Origin: Tardiphaga alba
GTDB taxonomy: Bacteria; Pseudomonadota; Alphaproteobacteria; Rhizobiales; Xanthobacteraceae
Assembly: GCF_018279705.1 (NCBI RefSeq)
Contig: NZ_CP036498.1
Location: forward strand, 310,001 to 374,000
Direction: 5' to 3'
Length of the DNA: 64,000 bases
Shown: piece by piece, positions 17,574 through 26,675 of the stretch
Numbering within the stretch: the first letter of the stretch is position 1
Layout: each line of letters opens with the position of its first letter
Notes under the pieces: generated by a model
What the model was told of the DNA's origin: nothing
Seen by the model: the letters and a program-made list of their open reading frames with translations, nothing else
Database searches by the model: none
Position numbers and translations under genes: made by a program

Positions 17574-20087
17574 TCATTCGGCCGCGTTACGATGTGCGGT
17601 TTGGTCCAAAGGGAATTCACAGCTCACCGTGGTGCCCTTTCCGACCGTCGAATCGATCCGCACCTTGCCGCCATGGAGTTCGACGAAGGAGCGCACCAGC
17701 GACAGGCCGAGACCGGCGCCGCGATGGCGCGAGCCGTTGGCATGGCTCTCGAACCAGTCGAACATCTTGTCCTGCATGTCCGGCGGAATGCCGGGGCCGC
17801 GATCGGTCACCGAGAAGATGATCATGTGTTCGGTGCGCGCCGCGCGCAGCGTCACAGCCGAATCATGCGGTGCGAAGCCAACTGCATTGGCGAGCAGATT
17901 GTACAGCACCTGCACGACGCGGCTTTCATCGCCGATGAAGCTGCCGATGTTGGGATCCGCATCGATCTGCAACGCGATGCGGTCGCGCACCAGGCGATCC
18001 TGCACGCCTTCGGCCGCGGCATCGATGGTCTTGCGGATATCGATCGGACCGAGATTGAGCGACATCGCGCCGGCATCGATGGTGGCGAGATCCAGGATAT
18101 TATTGATGATCGCCAGCAAGGCGCTGGTCGATGTCGTGATGTAATCTAAATACTCGGCCTGCTTGGAGAGCAGCGGGCCAGTGGTCGGGTCGCTGAGCAG
18201 ATGCGCGAAGCCGATGATGGTGGTGAGCGGGGAGCGCAGCTCGTAGGAGACGTGGTGGACGAAATCCACCTTCATCTGGTCGGCGGCTTCCAGCGCCTCG
18301 TTGCGCTCGCGCAGCGCCCGCTCGACGTTCTCGGCGTCCGAAATGTCCTGGAAGGTCAGCATGGTCGCGCCGTCGGGCAGCGGCATGCTCATGCAGGCGA
18401 GCACGCTGCCGTCCTTGCGCTCCATCTTCAACGGCACGGGTGCACGATTGTCGATGGAGGTAATGGCGCCGCGGATCGTCTGCCAGACGGCGGGATCGTC
18501 GAACAGCGGCCGGCACAGCGTCTCGACCATTTCGATATGGGGCTCTTGCTCCAGCGTCTCGTCCGACAGCCGCCACATCTTGGCGAAGGACGGGTTGAAC
18601 AGCTGGGCACGGCCATTGCTGCCGAACACCGCGACGGCTTCGGCAAGGTTGTCGAGCGTCTCGCGCTGAACGCGGATCAACCCATCGAAGCGCCGTGCAA
18701 GATCCAGCCGCTCGGTGACGTCGTCATAGAGATAGGTGACGCCGCCTTCGGGATTCGGCGTGGTGACGATGGAGAGCGCGCGGCCGTCTGGCAGATACCA
18801 GACATCCTTATGCGCCTCATTGGCGTGATAGGCCTCGTGCAGCTTCGTCTTCCAGGCGCGGAAATTCGGCTGTTCCGGCAGCTTGCGCGCCGCACGCAGG
18901 CGGTCCAGCACGCTGGAGTCGTCGGGATTGCTGTCCAGGAATGCGCGGTCGAGATCCCACAGGCGACGATAGGCGTCGTTGTAGAAGGCGAGCCGGCGCT
19001 GGCCGTCGAATACGGCGACGCCGGAGGAGAGCTGGTCCAGCGTGCGGCGATGCGCTTCCGCCATGCGCAGCAATGCGGCCTTAAGTGCAGCAGCCTCACT
19101 GGCATCGATGGCCATGCCGGCGCTGCCATTGCCGATGCGCGCGGCATGGACGTCAAAGATGCGCCGTTCGCCAGAGATCACCACGGGAACGCGGGCCGTG
19201 AAGGGCTGATTGTCGTTCAGCACGCGCGTCAGGCTGGCGCGATGATCGCTGTCGAGCAGTTCGAGATTGCGCGCCACGGCATCGGTCACGTCGCTGGCTT
19301 CGGTGGCGTGCACATAGGCGACATTGGCAAAGCTGAGCTTGCCGTCGGCATGCCGCGCCCAGATCGGGAATGGCGCGGCATTGGCGAAGCCGCGCAGCGT
19401 CTCGCTCTCCTCGCTGAGTTCCCGGTAGCGCAGCGTCATCTCGGCCAGCTCGCGGCGCAGTCCGCTGAGTTCGCGAATGCGCAGGATCGCCTGGCCACCG
19501 ATGGCGCGGCCCATCGCTTCGATGGCGCGGCCGGTGGAGGTGGTGAGATTGAGCACAAAACCTTCGCCGGCATCGAGCAGCGCATCGACGGCGTGGTCCA
19601 TCCGCAGCGCGGGTTCTGGCGGCAGCCATGTGCCGAAAGCGAGGATGCGTTGCGGCTGGTGGGTCTGTGGGTCCTGCGACATCATGATCGCGGTGTCGCC
19701 GGAAATATCGGGGCGCTTGTCGCCGGCCGCCCAGGAAACCAGCACCTGCGGTTCGGTGAACAGCAAGGCGCGGAAACGGTCCGCTTCGGTCTGCAAGGCA
19801 TGCAGTTCGTTGCGCAACTTGGTCTCGGTGCGTGCTGCGCGCTGGCGGTTGCGCATCAGCAGGATGGCGCAGACGACGGAGAAGCCGAGCACGGCGCCGC
19901 CGGTGGTGAGCGCGGCGATTTCCTGGCGGTCGAGATCGAGCAGGCCGGCAAGCGTCAGCGGCGAGTCGTCCGCCGCAAGCGCGCAGGAGGCGAGTGCGGT
20001 GGACGCACCAATGCCGACAAGCCCGTCACGCACCATGGCAGTGCATGCGAGCCAGGTCCGACGCATCACTGCGGTCACGCCTGACAT
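17574..20087 (-). CDS. divL: DivL-like PAS-domain histidine-kinase homologue with Tyr at the phosphorylation site
   Basis: An 837-residue protein with an N-terminal hydrophobic region (a second membrane segment at about residues 56-75), several PAS domains (about 115-590), a DHp helix and an ATPase domain. The H-box reads FVHHVSYELRSPLTTIIGF: Tyr615 replaces the conserved His. The ATP lid motifs are kept (NLLANAVGF, DRGPGIPPD, GAGLGLSLV). This is the hallmark of DivL, which in Caulobacter controls the kinase CckA, and hence CtrA, in response to DivK. Adjacency to tsaE matches my memory of divL loci elsewhere. The ATG at 20087 is used; one at 20066 is possible. Confidence 0.87.
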   Translation of the reverse strand: MSGVTAVMRRTWLACTAMVRDGLVGIGASTALASCALAADDSPLTLAGLLDLDRQEIAALTTGGAVLGFSVVCAILLMRNRQRAARTETKLRNELHALQTEADRFRALLFTEPQVLVSWAAGDKRPDISGDTAIMMSQDPQTHQPQRILAFGTWLPPEPALRMDHAVDALLDAGEGFVLNLTTSTGRAIEAMGRAIGGQAILRIRELSGLRRELAEMTLRYRELSEESETLRGFANAAPFPIWARHADGKLSFANVAYVHATEASDVTDAVARNLELLDSDHRASLTRVLNDNQPFTARVPVVISGERRIFDVHAARIGNGSAGMAIDASEAAALKAALLRMAEAHRRTLDQLSSGVAVFDGQRRLAFYNDAYRRLWDLDRAFLDSNPDDSSVLDRLRAARKLPEQPNFRAWKTKLHEAYHANEAHKDVWYLPDGRALSIVTTPNPEGGVTYLYDDVTERLDLARRFDGLIRVQRETLDNLAEAVAVFGSNGRAQLFNPSFAKMWRLSDETLEQEPHIEMVETLCRPLFDDPAVWQTIRGAITSIDNRAPVPLKMERKDGSVLACMSMPLPDGATMLTFQDISDAENVERALRERNEALEAADQMKVDFVHHVSYELRSPLTTIIGFAHLLSDPTTGPLLSKQAEYLDYITTSTSALLAIINNILDLATIDAGAMSLNLGPIDIRKTIDAAAEGVQDRLVRDRIALQIDADPNIGSFIGDESRVVQVLYNLLANAVGFAPHDSAVTLRAARTEHMIIFSVTDRGPGIPPDMQDKMFDWFESHANGSRHRGAGLGLSLVRSFVELHGGKVRIDSTVGKGTTVSCEFPLDQTAHRNAAE

Positions 20088-20276
20088 GAATTGCCCCAAA
20101 AAGCCGCACGGATTCTCAGGCGGCCCCACACCACCTCAGACGAATCGTTGGACAGTATCTGCTTCGGGAGTCGGCCGGTAAGAGTCCAGACCGTGAACGA
20201 TGACCGCGGCCTTAAAAAATGCCGCCGCGTTTGAATCGAATTGCGCAGAGTGTGACGAAAAGACTCGGTCTATTGC

Positions 20277-20367
20277 GTAGCCCGGATGGAGCGAAGCGCA
20301 ATCCGGGGACCGGCGTTTCAGCTGGGTTGGCCTGTCCCTGCATTGCGCTGCGCTTCATGCAGGCTAC
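20277..20367. repeat. Palindromic repeat, family A
   Basis: Starts GTAGCCCGGATGGAGCGAAG and ends with GCGCTTCATGCAGGCTAC; very close to the copy at 5927-6015. It lies between the 3' end of dut and the start of the divL-like gene. The remaining about 190 bases of that gap (20088-20276) show no gene and presumably hold the divL promoter. Confidence 0.85.
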
Positions 20368-20378
20368 GGATTCGCGTT

Positions 20379-20837
20379 CTATCTTCCTGTCGATCCAAAC
20401 CCGCCACTGCCGCGTTCCGTTTCGCCGAGAGCTTGCACCAGCACGAGTTCCGCCTGGCTCACGGGCGCAATCACCATCTGCGCGATTCGCTCCCCGCGCT
20501 TGATCGTGAAGGCGGCGCTGCCGTGGTTGATCAGGATCACCGCGATCTCGCCGCGGTAATCCGCATCGATGGTGCCGGGTGAGTTCAGCACGGTAATGCC
20601 GTGCTTGGCGGCGAGGCCGGAGCGCGGGCGCACCTGCGCCTCATAACCGGGCGGCAGCGCGATGCTCAGTGCCGTCGGTACCATCGCGACCTTGCCGGGC
20701 TCCAGGATGACCGGTGCGGAATCCGGTACCGCTGCGAGAAGATCCATCCCCGCCGCATGCGCGGTCTGATAGGCCGGCAGCGGCAGGCCTGCGCCATGCG
20801 GCAATTGCTGGACTTCGACTTTGACAGTGCTGCTCAT
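20379..20837 (-). CDS. dut: Deoxyuridine 5'-triphosphate nucleotidohydrolase
   Basis: Hydrolyses dUTP to dUMP and pyrophosphate, keeping uracil out of DNA and feeding dTMP synthesis. All five trimeric dUTPase motifs are present in 152 residues: [48 protein letters not shown] and the C-terminal [10 protein letters not shown]. The ATG at 20837 overlaps the coaBC stop (ATGA); the longer frame to 20915 lies inside coaBC. The coaBC-dut pair is a familiar arrangement, also in enterics. Confidence 0.97.
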   Translation of the reverse strand: MSSTVKVEVQQLPHGAGLPLPAYQTAHAAGMDLLAAVPDSAPVILEPGKVAMVPTALSIALPPGYEAQVRPRSGLAAKHGITVLNSPGTIDADYRGEIAVILINHGSAAFTIKRGERIAQMVIAPVSQAELVLVQALGETERGSGGFGSTGR

Positions 20838-22276
20838 GATGTCTCTTTCGCGAGAGAGGAGGCGATGCGCGCGACCAGCGTCACGGCAACGTCCTCCTTG
20901 CTCATTGGCGCCCATGAATCAACGGCGATCTCGCCGCTCTCCTTGTCGCGCGTGAGCAAATTCACAGTGTTGCTGTCGCCGCCCATGATGCCGGTGGCTG
21001 GCGAGACGTCATTGGCGACGATCCAGTCGCAGCCCTTGCGCTTTATCTTGGCGGTCGCGTTGTCGATCAGATGCTCGGTCTCGGCGGCGAAGCCGATCAC
21101 CAGCGGCGGGCGGTTCGTTCCGCGCTTCGAGATGGTCGCGAGAATGTCGGGATTTTCGGTGAGCTGCAGCGGCGGCATCGCTTCGCCGGCCTTCTTCTTG
21201 ATCTTCTGCGCGCCCTCGCTGACGACGCGCCAGTCGGCGACCGCTGCCGCGAAGATCGCGATGTCGACCGGAAGTGCTGCTTCCACGGCGCTCAGCATGT
21301 CGCGCGCGGATTCCACATGCTTCACGTCCACGCCGCGGGGCTCATCAAGCTCCACCGGGCCGGACACCAGAATCACCTCAGCGCCCGCGGACCGCGCGGC
21401 ATCGGCAATCGCAAAGCCCTGCTTGCCCGAGGAGCGATTGGCGATATAGCGCACGGGATCGATGGGCTCATGCGTTGGCCCCGCGGTAATCAGGATGCGC
21501 TTGCCTTTCAGGGGCTGCGGACGCTGCGGCCGCAGCAGTGCATTCGCGGCTTCCGCAATCTCCGTCGGCTCCGCCATGCGGCCGGTGCCGGCTTCATTGC
21601 GCTCGGCCATCTCGCCGGCATTGGGCCCGATCATGCGGATGCCATCGCGCTGCAGCTGCGCGACATTGCGCTTTGTTGCGGCATTGCCCCACATCAGCGG
21701 GTTCATCGCCGGTGCGATCAGGATCGGTTTGTTGGAGGCGAGAAGGATGGCGGATGCCAGGTCATCCGCATGCCCGTTTGCCATCTTGGCCATCAGGTCC
21801 GCCGTCGCCGGCGCCACAACGATCAGGTCGCATTCGCGCGCCAGGCGGATATGCCCGGCATCGAACTCGCTCTGGGGGTCGAACAGGTCGGTATAGGCGC
21901 GCTCATTGGAGAGGGCGCTTGCCGCCAGTGCGGTAACGAATTTCTGCGCGGCCTGGGTGAGGACGACCCGAACGTGAATGCCGCGCTCCTTGATCCGGCG
22001 GATCAGGTCGAGCGACTTGTACGCCGCGATGCCGCCGCCGATGATCAGCGTGACCTTGGGCTGGGTGCCGGCCTGCGGCGGTGCCGTGTCGCGCGACGTC
22101 GGGGCGATCGGCGCGGTGTCCGCGGGCAGGCCGGCGGCCCCGGCGCGGCCACCTTGTGCCGCCTCACGCAGGATGACCCGGACTTCGTCCTCCACGGACC
22201 GCCCGTTGCGTGCGGCCCGGAGCCGGATGTCGTCCCGGATCGCGTCGTCGAGATTGCGAATGGAGAGATTGGCCAT
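20834..22276 (-). CDS. coaBC: CoaBC (phosphopantothenoylcysteine synthetase/decarboxylase) with N-terminal FitA-like RHH domain
   Basis: A 480-residue coenzyme A enzyme. CoaC (about 75-250) has the flavin motif [12 protein letters not shown] and the PxMNxxMW motif [11 protein letters not shown]. CoaB (about 262-480) has [24 protein letters not shown] and the dimer and CTP-binding KIKRK region. Unusually, residues 1-40 form a ribbon-helix-helix domain ([29 protein letters not shown]) very like antitoxin FitA, joined by an Ala/Pro linker (41-74). No ATG or GTG lies between the domains in frame, so this is one protein. E. coli Cys158 of CoaC appears missing ([12 protein letters not shown]). The ATG at 22276 follows GAGG. 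It overlaps dut. Confidence 0.93.
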   Translation of the reverse strand: MANLSIRNLDDAIRDDIRLRAARNGRSVEDEVRVILREAAQGGRAGAAGLPADTAPIAPTSRDTAPPQAGTQPKVTLIIGGGIAAYKSLDLIRRIKERGIHVRVVLTQAAQKFVTALAASALSNERAYTDLFDPQSEFDAGHIRLARECDLIVVAPATADLMAKMANGHADDLASAILLASNKPILIAPAMNPLMWGNAATKRNVAQLQRDGIRMIGPNAGEMAERNEAGTGRMAEPTEIAEAANALLRPQRPQPLKGKRILITAGPTHEPIDPVRYIANRSSGKQGFAIADAARSAGAEVILVSGPVELDEPRGVDVKHVESARDMLSAVEAALPVDIAIFAAAVADWRVVSEGAQKIKKKAGEAMPPLQLTENPDILATISKRGTNRPPLVIGFAAETEHLIDNATAKIKRKGCDWIVANDVSPATGIMGGDSNTVNLLTRDKESGEIAVDSWAPMSKEDVAVTLVARIASSLAKETS

Positions 22277-22302
22277 GACCGCCTCGCATGATTTGACAGC
22301 AA

Positions 22303-22323
22303 TGCTAGCACAATATGCTAGCG
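22303..22323. promoter_or_regulatory. Candidate RHH operator: two TGCTAGC(A/G) boxes
   Basis: TGCTAGCA (22303-22310) and TGCTAGCG (22316-22323) are separated by CAATA. Each box is (nearly) its own reverse complement, so the pair is both a direct and an inverted repeat. They lie 27-47 bases upstream of the coaBC start, inside the 53-base gap after ubiB. From memory, the FitAB operator has half-sites close to TGCTATCA/TGATAGCA. The match to the RHH domain of CoaBC suggests autoregulation. This is inference; no binding is shown. Confidence 0.55.
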
Positions 22324-22329
22324 GTGCAA

Positions 22330-23898
22330 TCAGCGGACAGTGAGCAGGATCCCGATAAAGGTCAGCGCGATCACCCAGATGCCGATGGTTCGCCACCTGG
22401 TCTGCTTGGCCCGGATCCGGCCAATGGCGGCAATGGTCTCGTCGTCGAGCCGGACGCCATTGCGCGTCATGGTCTCGAGCTGCTCCAGCACCGTCATCGC
22501 GCGCGTCGCCAGCGCCGGCAATCCGGAGGCTGCCTTACCGAGTTCACCGGCCCCCGCCAGCGCGCCCTGGATCTTGCCGAGCGGCCCGAGATTGCGCTCG
22601 ATCCACTCGCGGACGACGGGATCGGCCACTTTCCAGATATCCAGTTTCGGATCGAAAGTGCGGGCGACGCCTTCGACCACCACCATGGTCTTCTGCAGCA
22701 GGATCAATTCCGGTCGCGTCTGCATGTCGAACAGGCCGGTGATTTCCAGCAGCAAGGTCAACAGCCTGGCCATGGAGATTTCTTCGGCCGTGCGGTTATG
22801 GATCGGCTCGCCGATCGCCCGGATCGCCTGCGCGAAATTCTCCACCGAGTGATGCGCCGGCACATAGCCGGCCTCGAAATGCACTTCGGCCACGCGACGA
22901 TAATTGCGGGTGATGAAGCCGAGCAGGATCTCGGCCAGAAATCTTCGCTCCTTCAGGCCGAGCCGGCCCATGATGCCGAAATCCACCGCAACAAGGCGGC
23001 CGTCATTACCGAGAAACAGGTTTCCCGGATGCATGTCGGCATGGAAGAAGCCGTCGCGCAACGCGTGGCGCAGGAAGCTCTGGATCACCTTGCGGCCGAG
23101 ATCGGGCAGATCGACATGCGATTCCGCCAGGCGCTTGTGATCGTTCAGCGCGATGCCGTCGATCCACTCCATCGTCAGCACATTGTGCGACGTGCGGTCC
23201 CAGTCGACTTCGGGGACGCGGAAATCCGGATCGTTCTTCGTGTTCTCCGCCATCTCCGAGAGTGCGGCGGCTTCCAGCCGCAAATCCATCTCCATCGCGA
23301 CCGAGCGCGACATCACGGTGATGATTTCGATCAGGCGCAGACGGCGCGCTTCGGCGGAATACTGCTCGGCATTGCGCGCGACGAAGAAGAAATCGCCGAG
23401 GTCGCGGCGGAATTGCGCGGACACATTCGGGCGCAGTACCTTCACGGCTACGGTCTTGCGTACGCCGTCTTTCACGATCTCCGCGCGATGCACCTGCGCG
23501 ATCGAGGCTGCAGCCACCGGTGGCGAGAAGCTCGCATAGAGCTGCGCCATCGGCCGTTCCAGCGAAGCCGCCACCACATGCTCGGCTTCGGTATTGGAGA
23601 AGGGCGGCAGGCGGTCCTGCAGGTTTTCGAGGTCGCGCGCCATGGCGACGCCGACCACGTCGGGCCGTGTCGCCAGAAATTGGCCGAGCTTCAAATAAGC
23701 CGGCCCCAGGCGCGTCAGCGCGCGGGAGAGCTTTGGTCCGGTCTGCGCATTCTTGCGTTCGATCAGCCGCGCGATTTTCACCGCCAGCAGCGCCGGCGGC
23801 GGTATCAGTGCGGGATCGACGGCGCCGAACACGCCTTCGCGCGCAAAGACGATGCCGGCGCGGGCGAGGCGCGTGATATGCGAGAGAGCAGAGATCAC
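22330..23898 (-). CDS. ubiB: UbiB, atypical kinase/ATPase of ubiquinone biosynthesis
   Basis: A 522-residue member of the UbiB/ADCK family, needed for coenzyme Q synthesis and possibly for lipid handling at the membrane. The signature KxGQ motif is in [18 protein letters not shown]. The A-rich loop replacing the kinase P-loop is [11 protein letters not shown]. The catalytic region is [15 protein letters not shown] and [11 protein letters not shown]. Two C-terminal hydrophobic stretches end in [14 protein letters not shown], a membrane anchor. The GTG start at 23898 overlaps the ubiE stop (GTGA). The gene ends 53 bases before coaBC. Confidence 0.96.
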   Translation of the reverse strand: MISALSHITRLARAGIVFAREGVFGAVDPALIPPPALLAVKIARLIERKNAQTGPKLSRALTRLGPAYLKLGQFLATRPDVVGVAMARDLENLQDRLPPFSNTEAEHVVAASLERPMAQLYASFSPPVAAASIAQVHRAEIVKDGVRKTVAVKVLRPNVSAQFRRDLGDFFFVARNAEQYSAEARRLRLIEIITVMSRSVAMEMDLRLEAAALSEMAENTKNDPDFRVPEVDWDRTSHNVLTMEWIDGIALNDHKRLAESHVDLPDLGRKVIQSFLRHALRDGFFHADMHPGNLFLGNDGRLVAVDFGIMGRLGLKERRFLAEILLGFITRNYRRVAEVHFEAGYVPAHHSVENFAQAIRAIGEPIHNRTAEEISMARLLTLLLEITGLFDMQTRPELILLQKTMVVVEGVARTFDPKLDIWKVADPVVREWIERNLGPLGKIQGALAGAGELGKAASGLPALATRAMTVLEQLETMTRNGVRLDDETIAAIGRIRAKQTRWRTIGIWVIALTFIGILLTVR

Positions 23899-24665
23899 AA
23901 ACGCCAGCCCGAATGCAGCGCGACGATGCCGCCGGAGAGCATGTCGTATTTCACCCTGTTGAATCCGGCATCGCGGATCATGTCGGTGAAGACGGGAGGC
24001 CGCGGAAACTTGCGGATGGATTCGACCAGATACTGGTAGGATTCGGAGTCGCCGGTGACCGCCTTGCCCATCGGTGGGATCACCTTGAACGAGAACAGGT
24101 CATAGATCTTGTCGAGGCCGGGCACGTCCACCGTCGAGAATTCGAGGCAGAGGAAGCGGCTGCCGGGCTTCAGCACGCGATAGGCCTCTTTCAGCGCGCG
24201 GTCGATGCGCGGCACGTTGCGGATGCCGAAGGCGATCGTATAAGCGTCGAAGCTCTTGTCTTCGAATGGCAGCTCCTCGGCATTGCCCTCGATGAACGAG
24301 ACCTGATGTTCCAGATGCTGCTTGATGGCGCGCTCGCGGCCGACCTCGAGCATCCCCGTATTGATGTCGCAGACCGTGGCCGCGAAGCCGAGGCCCGAGG
24401 CCTTGGCAGCGCGGAACGAGATGTCGCCGGTACCGCCGGCGACGTCGAGCAGCGCGAAGGGCGCGTCCGAGCGCGGCGGGTTCAGCGTGTTGATCATCAC
24501 GTCTTTCCAGACGCGATGCATGCCGCCGGACATCAGGTCGTTCATCAGGTCGTAGCGCTGGGCCACGCTGTGAAACACCTCATTCACCAGCGTCTGCTTC
24601 TCGCCGACGGGAACGTCCCGGAAGCCGAAATGCGTGGTGTCGCCCGGCTGATCCATGCTGCTCAT
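23895..24665 (-). CDS. ubiE: Bifunctional demethylmenaquinone / 2-methoxy-6-polyprenyl-benzoquinol methyltransferase
   Basis: The SAM-dependent C-methyltransferase of ubiquinone synthesis. Its 256 residues contain the UbiE signature [21 protein letters not shown] motif [14 protein letters not shown] and the second UbiE signature [16 protein letters not shown] use the ATG at 24665 (MSSMDQPG); an ATG three codons further in is equally possible, and the upstream extension has no support. It is the first gene of the leftward ubiE-ubiB-coaBC-dut operon and is divergent from mutM across an 87-base gap that must hold both promoters. Confidence 0.97.
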   Translation of the reverse strand: MSSMDQPGDTTHFGFRDVPVGEKQTLVNEVFHSVAQRYDLMNDLMSGGMHRVWKDVMINTLNPPRSDAPFALLDVAGGTGDISFRAAKASGLGFAATVCDINTGMLEVGRERAIKQHLEHQVSFIEGNAEELPFEDKSFDAYTIAFGIRNVPRIDRALKEAYRVLKPGSRFLCLEFSTVDVPGLDKIYDLFSFKVIPPMGKAVTGDSESYQYLVESIRKFPRPPVFTDMIRDAGFNRVKYDMLSGGIVALHSGWRL

Positions 24666-24752
24666 CTCAAAAAACCTCGATTGCGGCGGACCATAGCCTG
24701 CCGGCGGCAAAGGGGCTATCACGTCAGCCCCTCAAGGTGAATGACCCATCTC

Positions 24753-25634
24753 ATGCCCGAGCTCCCCGAAGTCGAAACCGTCCGACGCGGCCTGCAGCCG
24801 GCCATGGAGGGCGCCAGAATTGACCGTCTCGAACTCCGTCGTGGGGACCTCAGGTTTCCGTTTCAGCCCGATTTTGCCGCGCGGTTGCAGGGGCGGGTGG
24901 TCACCAGCCTTGGTCGCCGGGCCAAATATCTGCTTGCCGATCTCGATTCCGGCGATGTCCTGCTGATGCATCTCGGCATGTCCGGCTCGTTCCGCGTTGT
25001 CTCCGACGGGACGAATGAGATGCCGGGCGCCTTCCATCATCCGCGCAGCGACGAGCGCGCCCATGATCATGTGGTCTTCCACATGTCGTCGGGGCCCTCG
25101 GTGATCTACAACGATCCCCGCCGCTTCGGTTTCATGAAAATCTTTGCACGTAGCGAGGCGGAGCAGGAGCCGTTCATCAAGGACATCGGCCCGGAGCCGC
25201 TCGGCAACGAGTTCGATGCCGCGATGCTGGCGGAGGCCTGCCGCAACAAGAAGACCAGTTTGAAAGCAGCCCTGCTCGACCAGACCGTGGTTGCCGGTCT
25301 CGGCAATATCTATGTCTGCGAGGCGCTATTCCGCTCGCATTTGTCGCCGCGCCGTCTGGCTGCGACGCTCTCCACGAAGAAAGGCGAACCGACCGAGCGC
25401 GCCACGCATCTGGTCGATGCCATTCACGATGTGCTCAACCTCGCCATCAAGGCCGGCGGCTCATCATTGCGCGACCATCGCCAGACCTCCGGTGAACTCG
25501 GCTATTTCCAGCACTCGTTCCAGGTCTATGATCGCGAAGGCGAGCCCTGCAAAACCGATGGCTGCAGCGGCATCGTGAAACGCTTCGTGCAGAACGGGCG
25601 ATCGACCTTCTGGTGCCCGAAGTGTCAGAAATAA
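24753..25634 (+). CDS. mutM: Formamidopyrimidine-DNA glycosylase (Fpg)
   Basis: A base-excision repair enzyme that removes 8-oxoguanine and formamidopyrimidines and nicks the strand. The start at 24753 gives the obligatory N-terminal [16 protein letters not shown], in which Pro1 of the mature protein is the nucleophile and Glu2 is catalytic; the ATG at 24741 would block this. The beta-hairpin Lys lies in [16 protein letters not shown]. The helix-two-turn-helix part has [12 protein letters not shown]. The C-terminal zinc finger [12 protein letters not shown]...FWCPKCQK is complete. The length, 293 residues, is normal. Confidence 0.97.
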   Translation: MPELPEVETVRRGLQPAMEGARIDRLELRRGDLRFPFQPDFAARLQGRVVTSLGRRAKYLLADLDSGDVLLMHLGMSGSFRVVSDGTNEMPGAFHHPRSDERAHDHVVFHMSSGPSVIYNDPRRFGFMKIFARSEAEQEPFIKDIGPEPLGNEFDAAMLAEACRNKKTSLKAALLDQTVVAGLGNIYVCEALFRSHLSPRRLAATLSTKKGEPTERATHLVDAIHDVLNLAIKAGGSSLRDHRQTSGELGYFQHSFQVYDREGEPCKTDGCSGIVKRFVQNGRSTFWCPKCQK

Positions 25635-25635
25635 T

Positions 25636-25719
25636 CGTCAATGCGAGCGCAGCGAAGTAGCCCCGCTTCACGAGAAGAAAGAACTGGATTGCTTCGTCGC
25701 TACGCGCCTTGCAATGACG
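25636..25719. repeat. Palindromic repeat, family F (CATTGCGAGCGCAGCGAAG)
   Basis: Arms CGTCAATGCGAGCGCAGCGA and GCTACGCGCCTTGCAATGACG enclose an inner CTGGATTGCTTCGTCGC. The cleaner copy at 55556-55641 shows the same ends (CGTCATTGCGAGCGCAGCGA .. CTCGCAATGACGG). It lies directly after mutM and overlaps the nominal 5' end of the next open frame. Confidence 0.8.
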
Positions 25720-26534
25720 CCAAGAAGGATTGGTGCAATGACCGACATCTCCTCCCCTCCGTCCGCTTCAACGATGGCGCTGCCTATGAGCGCATGATGG
25801 GTGTGTGGAGCCGGCTTGCCGGCGAGCAGTTTCTCGACTGGCTTGCGCCGAAACAAAATCTCGCCTGGGTCGATGTCGGCTGCGGGAATGGCGCGTTCAC
25901 CGAGTTGATCGTGCAGCGTTGTGCGCCTCATGCGGTCGATGGCGTCGATCCGTCCGACGGCCAGCTCGATTACGCGCGCAAGCGGCCGGGCACGGCGATG
26001 GCCGCCTATTATCAGGGCGATGCGATGGCCTTGCCATTCGGTGATGACGCCTTCGATGCGGCCGTGATGGCACTGGTGATCTTCTTCGTGCCGGAGCCGC
26101 CGCGCGGCGTTGCCGAGATGGCGCGCGTCGTGAAACCGGGCGGTCAGGTCGCCGCCTATGCGTGGGATATGGATGGCGGTGGTTTCCCGCTGCAGCCTGT
26201 GTTGCGCGAATTGCGGGCCATGGGCTCTGTGCCGCAACCGCCGCCCCATCCGGATGCGTCGCGGACCGAGAACCTCGTTGCGTTGTGGCAGGGCGCCGGT
26301 CTCGTCGATATCGAGACGCGCCGCATCGACGTCACCCGTCGCTTCGAGAGCTTTGAGGATTTCTGGGCGGCATCTACGTCCGGCTCCACCGTCAAGCCGG
26401 CGGTGGCTGCGATGACACCAGAGGTGCTTGCTGAATTGCAGCGCCGCGTGCGCGCGCACGTGACGATGCGGCCGGACGGGACTGTCAGCTATGACGCTTT
26501 CGCCAATGCCATCAAAGGGCGGGCACCGGGCTGA
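25641..26534 (+). CDS. Class I SAM-dependent methyltransferase, 5' end doubtful (possible frameshift)
   Basis: The Rossmann methyltransferase fold is clear: WVDVGCGNGAFTELIV (motif I), GVDPSDGQLDYAR (acidic end of strand 2), GDAMALPFGDDAFD and VKPGGQVAAYAWD. The substrate is unknown; a small molecule is likely. The frame opens at an ATG inside palindromic repeat family F, so its first 33 or so residues are repeat-encoded. A more natural start, ATG at 25738 (MTDISSPP...), is in another frame and hits a stop after 19 codons. Family members usually begin a few residues before VRFNDGAAYERMMGVW. A one-base shift between 25741 and 25775 would restore this. The next in-frame ATG is at 25794. Confidence 0.7.
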   Translation: MRAQRSSPASREERTGLLRRYAPCNDAKKDWCNDRHLLPSVRFNDGAAYERMMGVWSRLAGEQFLDWLAPKQNLAWVDVGCGNGAFTELIVQRCAPHAVDGVDPSDGQLDYARKRPGTAMAAYYQGDAMALPFGDDAFDAAVMALVIFFVPEPPRGVAEMARVVKPGGQVAAYAWDMDGGGFPLQPVLRELRAMGSVPQPPPHPDASRTENLVALWQGAGLVDIETRRIDVTRRFESFEDFWAASTSGSTVKPAVAAMTPEVLAELQRRVRAHVTMRPDGTVSYDAFANAIKGRAPG

Positions 26535-26675
26535 GACGGGCCAATACGACAAATCGCCGGCAATATTTTATCAACTTAAGAGGGTATATAAATAACGAGA
26601 TAACCAAGGCGCGCGTAAATGCTCGCCTTGCCGCGTTTTCTATGGTGGTGGATTATTACCGTAGGAGCCGGTCCC

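Noticed and set aside
22315..24039. 574-codon open frame on the plus strand opposite ubiB/ubiE
   Set aside because: It mirrors the codons of UbiB and UbiE, which are unmistakable on the minus strand; long antisense frames are expected in GC-rich coding DNA. The same applies to frames at 252-1535, 2650-4614, 8545-10221, 18201-20084, 31548-33857, 34846-37137, 39461-41749 and 55914-57368.
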